Assembly (NCBI RefSeq): GCF_000373365.1
Contig: NZ_KB891210.1
Location: forward strand, 1 to 64,000
Length of the DNA: 64,000 nucleotides
Reading direction: 5' to 3'
Origin: Parafrankia discariae
GTDB lineage: Bacteria > Actinomycetota > Actinomycetes > Frankiales > Frankiaceae
The position numbers and the translations under genes are program-made. The notes beneath the pieces were generated by a model that worked only from the letters and a program-made list of their open reading frames with translations, was not told where the DNA came from and searched no databases. How positions within the stretch are numbered: position 1 is the stretch's first letter; every line of letters starts with the position of its first letter. This document shows positions 59,609 to 64,000 of this stretch, in pieces.

Positions 59609-60261
59609 CCGCGACGGACGGCGTCACCCACAAGCTGGCTGATGTAGTCCCACAGGGCGTGCGAGCCCTCGGCGATCACGCGCTGGTGGGCCAGGACGTC
59701 CTCGGCGCGCACCCCGTGGGTCTGCCAGCTCCCGCCGCCCGTCGCGTAGTTCAGGATCAGCGGCTGCACCCGGTCCAGGGCGCGGGCGAACCGGGCGTCG
59801 GCGGTGCGCCGCGCCTCGAACTCGTCCCACAGGCTGCGCAGCTGAACGGCCTGATCCCGGGGGAGGAGGGGGAACAGCTGGTCGGCGGCCGCCTTCTCCC
59901 GGGCCTCCTGCTCGGCCGCCTCGGTCGGATCGTAGAGAAAAGTGTCCCCCGCGTAGATCTCGACGAGGTCGTGGACCAGCAGCATGCGCAGGACGCGGCC
60001 GGTGTCCACCTCCTCGTCGGCGTACTCGCCGAGCACGATGGCCATCATGGCCAGATGCCAGGAGTGCTCGGCGTCGTTCTCCAGGCGTGAACCGTCGGCG
60101 AGCTGGCTGCGCCGCAGCACCGACTTGAGCTTGTCGATCTCCAGGACGAACGCGAGCTGCCGCGCGAGGCGGGAGTCGGGGGCGGACGGGAGAGTGGCGA
60201 CCGGTTCTCCCGGCGAGGGCTGGGACTTCGCTTCCCGTGAGGTCGGGGACTGCGTCGACAC
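59593..60261 (-). CDS. HD-domain phosphohydrolase (YfbR-like)
   Basis: Protein of 222 residues. The HD metal site is formed by ENDAEHSWHLAMMAIVLG, LLVHDLVEIYAGD (the HD pair) and a later Asp, matching the YfbR/HDDC2 5'-deoxynucleotidase branch that dephosphorylates deoxynucleoside monophosphates. An N-terminal Ser/Pro-rich leader of about 30 residues precedes the domain. The GTG has GGAGG 6 nt upstream. It converges on the helicase with a 16-bp overlap of coding ends. Nucleotide hydrolases are known in antiviral nucleotide depletion, but a housekeeping role is equally likely. Confidence 0.87.
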   Translation of the reverse strand: MSTQSPTSREAKSQPSPGEPVATLPSAPDSRLARQLAFVLEIDKLKSVLRRSQLADGSRLENDAEHSWHLAMMAIVLGEYADEEVDTGRVLRMLLVHDLVEIYAGDTFLYDPTEAAEQEAREKAAADQLFPLLPRDQAVQLRSLWDEFEARRTADARFARALDRVQPLILNYATGGGSWQTHGVRAEDVLAHQRVIAEGSHALWDYISQLVGDAVRRGYLAA

Positions 60262-60523
60262 CTCTGGCCTCCTCGTATCTCCTGCGCGCCTGCTGGTCGC
60301 CGTCGGGTCCCGTCCCGTCCTGCCGCGCCCGCGGCCCGGGTGTCAGCCGGCTCGCGGACGGGCCGGGAACCGGCGTCAGCCTTCAGTGTGCGCGGATTCG
60401 GGGGTAGGTGCGTCGCCTAGCGGTGTGAACAGAGTCCAATCATCTATCGGGTTGACAATGGGCGGGTCTGGTTGATTCTCAACGCTCCTCCATTGCCTGT
60501 CCGTGGGGTTTCGTCTCCGGGTT

Positions 60524-61360
60524 CTAGCGGAGGGTGATCACGCTCTCCAGATAGCTGGCCGGCAGCGCGACCGCGTCCTGGTCGCCGCGGTACCGGTCCC
60601 AGCGGCGCGCGAGGTCCGTCAGGTCGGCCGCGAGCTCCCGGCGTCCCGTCGGGTCGAGTGACTCGAACGCCATGTGGGTCGGCCCGTACCAGCGGCGGAA
60701 GAACTCCACGAACTCCTGCGCGGAGGAGAACCGGAAGGTGCAGATCCGCTCGGTCGAGCGGGTGTCGGCGACCGCGCCGCCGAAGAGCTCGGCGAGGTGT
60801 GCCTCGGTGCCCCACAACAGCGGGGACGCCACCCCGGGCGGGCCCGGGACACGTGCGGCGATGACCCGGAACATGTCGCCGATGAACCCGTCGGGTCGCC
60901 AGGACGCGAGCGCCACCGTCCCGCCCGGGCGCGCGGCCCGCACGATCTCGTGGGCGGTGCGCTCGTGGTCGGGAGCGAACATCGCGCCGAAGACACTGAG
61001 GACCGCGTCGAACGAGTCGTCGTCGACCGGCAGGTCCTGGGCGTCGCCGACGCGGAACTCGACATCGAGCCCCTCGGCGCCGGCCCGCACCCGCGCGTCC
61101 TCCAGCAGCGCGGGGACGTAGTCGATGCCGACGGCCCGGGTCCCGGACCGGGCCGCCGCGATGGCCGCGTTCCCGGTGCCGCAGGCGACGTCCAGCACGC
61201 GCCAGCCGGCCCGCAGGTCGGCGGCGTCGGCCAGCAGCTCGCTGGTGAGCACGATGCGGGACGCGACCATCGCGAAGTCGCCGCTCGACCAGACGCGCTG
61301 CTGCCGGGTCGTGACCTCGGCCAGGTCCGGCCGGGCCGGTGGGGTGTGGGTGGTGGCCAT
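60524..61360 (-). CDS. class I SAM-dependent methyltransferase (UbiE-like)
   Basis: Protein of 278 residues. Motif I is VLDVACGTGNAAIAAA, then AVGIDYVPALLEDAR, FRVGDAQDLPVDDDSFDAVLS and ARPGGTVALASW, all in UbiE/Methyltransf_11 order. A helical C-terminal part (FSSAQEFVEFFRRWYGPTHM) is typical of small-molecule methyltransferases. GAGGAG lies just upstream of the ATG. It is divergent from the HxlR-type regulator across a 258-bp region with two matching palindromes, so it is probably the regulator's target. Confidence 0.9.
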   Translation of the reverse strand: MATTHTPPARPDLAEVTTRQQRVWSSGDFAMVASRIVLTSELLADAADLRAGWRVLDVACGTGNAAIAAARSGTRAVGIDYVPALLEDARVRAGAEGLDVEFRVGDAQDLPVDDDSFDAVLSVFGAMFAPDHERTAHEIVRAARPGGTVALASWRPDGFIGDMFRVIAARVPGPPGVASPLLWGTEAHLAELFGGAVADTRSTERICTFRFSSAQEFVEFFRRWYGPTHMAFESLDPTGRRELAADLTDLARRWDRYRGDQDAVALPASYLESVITLR

Positions 61361-61441
61361 GAGGGTTCTCCTCTCGCGCGGTCGCCGTGTGGCACGGCGT
61401 CGTCGACCCCGAGGATGCGTCGCGCGCGATCCGGCCGACGA

Positions 61442-61456
61442 GTACCGATCCCGTAC
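61442..61456. promoter_or_regulatory. GTAC-N7-GTAC palindrome, site 1
   Basis: GTACCGATCCCGTAC, flanked by A and T to extend the symmetry (AGTAC...GTACT). It shares architecture with the site at 61569-61583 in the same divergent promoter region and lies 82 bp upstream of the methyltransferase start. Likely HxlR-family binding site, by position and symmetry. Confidence 0.5.
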
Positions 61457-61486
61457 TGGTCCTGCCCGCGCCGGGCTGGTATCGCC

Positions 61487-61550
61487 CGCCTGCCGCCTGC
61501 CGCCTGCCGCCTGCCAGTCGGCCAGTCGGCCTGGTCCGGCCTGGTCCGGG
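61487..61550. repeat. short tandem repeats in divergent promoter
   Basis: Four copies of CGCCTGC (61487-61514), then two of CAGTCGGC (61515-61530) and two of CTGGTCCGG[C/G] (61531-61550), directly consecutive. They separate the two GTAC palindromes and probably arose by slippage; they set the spacing between operator sites. Confidence 0.7.
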
Positions 61551-61568
61551 CCGAGCAGGGTCAGGCCG

Positions 61569-61583
61569 GTACAGGATCTGTAC
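61569..61583. promoter_or_regulatory. GTAC-N7-GTAC palindrome, site 2
   Basis: GTACAGGATCTGTAC, a perfect inverted repeat (GTACAG/CTGTAC around GAT), 36 bp upstream of the regulator start. A leaderless-type -10 GACCAT lies 6 nt before that ATG, so a protein bound here would cover the -35 region and autoregulate the gene. Confidence 0.6.
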
Positions 61584-61618
61584 TACCGTCGGGGCCCGCC
61601 CGGTGCGACCATCCGGGG

Positions 61619-62329
61619 ATGGCCCGCCATGCCGAGTACTGCCCGATCGCTGTCGGCGTCGAGATCCTCGGGGACCGATGGACACCACTCGTCCTGCGCG
61701 AGCTCAGCATCGGTGCGAGCGGGTTCAACGAGATCCACCGCGGTCTGCCGAGGCTCAGCCGGACCCTGTTGGCGCAGCGGCTGCGGACGCTTGAACGGCG
61801 TGGCCTGGTGCACCGTGCCGCGGCCGTGCCGGGACGGCAGGTCCGGTACTCGCTGACTCCGGCCGGCGCGGCGCTGACGCCCGTGGTCTGGGCGCTCGGC
61901 CAGTGGGCGGCGGAGTGGATGTTCGGTGATCCGGCCGACGGCGAATGCGACGGCCTGACCCTGATGTGGCGCCTGCACCAGTGCGCGGTGCGCGGATCAC
62001 TGCCCGACCGGCGCACCATCGTGCACCTCGTCCTCACCGGAGCCGGAGCGGCCGAGGGATGGCTCGACATCGACGAGCGCACCGTGACCGTGTGCCGGGA
62101 GGACCCGGGCCGCGACGTCGACCTGACCCTGGAGGCCGAGACCGCGCACATGCACCGGTGGCTCATGGGGCTCGCGTCCTTCCGTGAGCTCACGGTGGAC
62201 GGGCATGTGCGCATCCAGGGGCCCGCCCGACTCGTGCGGGCGTTTCCGGAGTGGTTCAGCACCACCGCCTTCGCCGAGGGACTGCGCCGGGGCCGGCTGC
62301 GCCGCGATCAGGACGCCGTTCCGGCCTGA
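61619..62329 (+). CDS. HxlR-type regulator with SCP2-like domain
   Basis: Protein of 236 residues. Residues 1-100 are an HxlR winged helix: YCPIAVGVEILGDRWTPLVL, FNEIHRGLPRLSRTLLAQRL and LERRGLVHRAAAVPGRQVRY. Residues about 130-225 resemble a sterol-carrier-protein-2 domain (TVTVCREDPGRDVDLTLEAE; FRELTVDGHVRIQGPARLVRAFPEWF quoted by its ends FRELTVDG and FPEWF), which could bind a hydrophobic ligand. It is probably a ligand-responsive repressor of itself and the divergent methyltransferase through the two GTAC palindromes. The ATG at 61619 lacks a clear ribosome site and is likely leaderless. Confidence 0.88.
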   Translation: MARHAEYCPIAVGVEILGDRWTPLVLRELSIGASGFNEIHRGLPRLSRTLLAQRLRTLERRGLVHRAAAVPGRQVRYSLTPAGAALTPVVWALGQWAAEWMFGDPADGECDGLTLMWRLHQCAVRGSLPDRRTIVHLVLTGAGAAEGWLDIDERTVTVCREDPGRDVDLTLEAETAHMHRWLMGLASFRELTVDGHVRIQGPARLVRAFPEWFSTTAFAEGLRRGRLRRDQDAVPA

Positions 62330-62346
62330 GGAGCCGGCGCCCCCTC

Positions 62347-62433
62347 GCCCTTTGCCTTCTTCCTCGCCGGTTCAGGGGTTGATTTAGCCGAAAACAACCC
62401 CGAAAGACGAGAAGGAAAGCAAAGGGCGAGTAG
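62347..62433. repeat. structured palindromic element, copy 2
   Basis: An 87-nt imperfect palindrome 17 bp after the regulator stop. Outer stem CTCGCCCTTTGC (62344-62355) pairs perfectly with GCAAAGGGCGAG (62419-62430); then CTCG (62363-62366) pairs with CGAG (62408-62411), and an apical stem GGGGTTG (62375-62381) pairs with CAACCCC (62395-62401). Compared with copy 1 (25603-25690) the left 22 nt match at 17 positions and the right 28 nt at 24, and two stem pairs have changed from G-C to C-G on both sides. It also sits where a terminator for the regulator would be expected. Confidence 0.75.
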
Positions 62434-62527
62434 GCCGCCCGGAGGTTAGGGCGTTTTGTTCGGTAGACGGTGCCTCGGCGGTCTGGTGGGCGCCTCGGTG
62501 GCCGGGGAGGCGTCGGCTACCTCGTGA

Positions 62528-64000
62528 TCAGGGGGCCGGCTCGTCCTGCGGTGCCCCGGCCGCGGGTCGTCGGCCGGCCACGCCAGCCGGCTCGGCCAGC
62601 TCGTCCGGCTCGGCCACTAGTTCAGCCGACTCGGCGGAGTCTCCCGGGCCGGCGGCCTCGGTCAGGCCGGCCGACTCGGTGGTGTCCGCGGGGCCGGTCG
62701 GACCGGCCCCGCTCTTCGCCGCTTCGGCCCGCATCGCCTCGATGCCGGACACGGTGCGCAGCGGGACCTCGCGCAGCAGCAGCGCCAGCACCAGACCGAG
62801 CACGAGAACGCCGACGCCGACCAGGAACATCAGGTCCATCGCGTCGGAGAAGCCGACCATGAACGGGTGGGCGATGGCCTTCTCGACGGACTGCAGGAAA
62901 CCGGTGTCGTCCAGCGAGCCGCTCGAGGTGACCTGCTGGAGTTGGTCCGGGTGCGCGGCGGCGGCCGCGGCGAACTCCGGGGCGCCCTCGGCCGCGGAGT
63001 AGGCGTCGGCGATCCGGGACGGTGCCGCGCCGAAGAGGATCGAGAGGAACACCGCGGTCCCGAGCGTGCCACCGATCTGCCGGAAGAAGGTCGCCGAGGC
63101 CGTCGCGACCCCGATGTCGCGCGGCGCCACGCAGTTCTGCATGGCCACGACGAGGGTCTGCATGTTCAGCCCGAGGCCGACACCGAACAGCAGCATGTAG
63201 AGGTCGGTCTGCCACAGGGGGGTGTCGGCGCCGACGAACGACAGCAGGCCCAGTGCGACGAGCAGCGCGACGCAGCCGATGATCGGGTAGCGGCGGTACC
63301 GGCCGTTGCGTGACGTCAGCCGCCCGGACGTCGTCGACGCGCCCAGAACGCCGAGCATGAGCGGGAGCAGCAGGAGCCCCGCCTCGGTGGGCGAGGCGCC
63401 CTTGACGATCTGCAGGTACAGCGGGAGTGCGGCCAGCCCGCCGAACATGCCCATGCCGACGACGACCGAGAGGGCCGAGCCCACCGAGAACGTGTGGATG
63501 CGGAACAGCCGCAGGGGGATCAGCGCGTCGTCGCCCATCCGCCGCTCGGCCAGCACGAAGCCGGCCAGGCCGGCCAGGCCGATCAGGTAACAGGCGATCG
63601 AGGCGATCGAGACCCAGCCCCACTCGCGGCCGCGTTCGGCCACCAGGAGCAGCGGGACGACCGCGGCCACGATCGTGGCGGTGCCCCACCAGTCGATCTT
63701 CGTCGACCCGCGCTGTGCGGACGCGCGCAGCACCCTGTTGACGACCACCAGGGCGACCAGGCCGATCGGGACGTTCACCCAGAAGATCCACCGCCAGCCG
63801 GCGATGCCCAGCACGCTGTCACGGCCCGACAGGAAGCCGCCGATGACCGGACCGGCCACGCTGGAGGTCGCGAACGTAGCCATGAAGTAGGCCATGTACT
63901 TGGGACGCTGCTGCGGCGACACGATGTCCGCCATGATCGACATCGCGAGCGCGAAGAGCCCGCCGGCGCCGAGGCCCTGCAGGGCTCGGAACCCGGCGAG
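62528..64000 (-). CDS. MFS drug exporter, DHA2/EmrB-QacA type (partial)
   Basis: Partial gene: the frame runs off the right end of the window, so the N-terminus is missing. About 490 residues are visible. The first part reads RALQGLGAGGLFALAMSIMADIVSP, quoted by QGLGAGGLF and ADIVSP, followed by GPVIGGFLSG (antiporter motif C) and GWRWIFWVNVPIG, hallmarks of 14-helix DHA2 exporters. About ten more helices follow, a large extracellular loop (SGSLDDTGFLQSVEKAIAHP), the last helix and a Glu/Ala/Pro-rich cytoplasmic tail. It would export drugs or metabolites with protons. Gene regulation and start lie outside the window. Confidence 0.92.
   Translation of the reverse strand, partial: LAGFRALQGLGAGGLFALAMSIMADIVSPQQRPKYMAYFMATFATSSVAGPVIGGFLSGRDSVLGIAGWRWIFWVNVPIGLVALVVVNRVLRASAQRGSTKIDWWGTATIVAAVVPLLLVAERGREWGWVSIASIACYLIGLAGLAGFVLAERRMGDDALIPLRLFRIHTFSVGSALSVVVGMGMFGGLAALPLYLQIVKGASPTEAGLLLLPLMLGVLGASTTSGRLTSRNGRYRRYPIIGCVALLVALGLLSFVGADTPLWQTDLYMLLFGVGLGLNMQTLVVAMQNCVAPRDIGVATASATFFRQIGGTLGTAVFLSILFGAAPSRIADAYSAAEGAPEFAAAAAAHPDQLQQVTSSGSLDDTGFLQSVEKAIAHPFMVGFSDAMDLMFLVGVGVLVLGLVLALLLREVPLRTVSGIEAMRAEAAKSGAGPTGPADTTESAGLTEAAGPGDSAESAELVAEPDELAEPAGVAGRRPAAGAPQDEPAP

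Overview
The window is a high-GC actinobacterial chromosome segment. Genes are dense, GTG and TTG starts are frequent, several genes look leaderless, and there is an SsgA-like sporulation/division protein, a mycofactocin-type short-chain dehydrogenase, many CoA-ester enzymes and stand-alone NarL/DesK-type regulators. This repertoire fits Frankia or a close relative; that is inference from gene content, since no rRNA or marker gene is present. I saw no tRNA, rRNA, CRISPR array, insertion sequence or phage gene.

Layout. 0-4.4 kb: mycofactocin-type SDR, HAD phosphatase, and a doubled histidine kinase whose second half has lost its phospho-acceptor. 4.4-11.7 kb (minus strand): a family III CoA-transferase, two near-identical branched-chain-type substrate-binding lipoproteins, and between them a three-domain LivH-LivM-LivG fusion. 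The second binding protein has its own promoter with a palindromic operator between -35 and -10 and another just past the predicted start site. 12.7-22.4 kb (plus strand): a catabolic cluster (P450, hotdog thioesterase, Ltp2-like thiolase-fold protein with a DUF35 partner, double-domain CoA-transferase, SMP-30-like propeller, Baeyer-Villiger monooxygenase) suggesting breakdown of a steroid-, terpenoid- or cyclic-ketone-like substrate. 22.5-33.7 kb: amidohydrolase, a small actinobacterial protein, phosphotransferase, orphan type II thioesterase, an RCK-channel-RCK potassium channel, MpaB-like oxygenase, DUF3311/SSS symporter pair and the SsgA-like protein.

33.8-46.8 kb: signalling and housekeeping. 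A GAF histidine kinase, a Rv2004c-like kinase fusion and a methyltransferase recall the mycobacterial dormancy regulon. Then come prolyl aminopeptidase, a Ser/Thr kinase with a seven-bladed WD40 sensor, an ABC-2 transporter with its DesK/DesR-like two-component system, and a stand-alone LigD-type polymerase.

47.0-60.3 kb is the most interesting part. It holds a 1070-residue VWA-TIR-metallopeptidase protein, an aldose 1-epimerase, an MMPL transporter, a GxSxG alpha/beta hydrolase, and a tightly coupled three-gene operon: a Cas4/Dna2-like PD-(D/E)XK nuclease with a predicted Fe-S cluster, an unrecognised 495-residue protein, and an SF1 helicase. An HD phosphohydrolase converges on the operon. 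I read this as a candidate conflict/defence or DNA-repair locus. 60.5-64 kb: a methyltransferase and an HxlR-SCP2 regulator diverge across two GTAC-N7-GTAC palindromes, then an MFS exporter runs off the window end.

Two intergenic elements (25603-25690 and 62347-62433) share about 50 nt of sequence and an outer stem with two compensatory base-pair changes, pointing to a conserved structured repeat.
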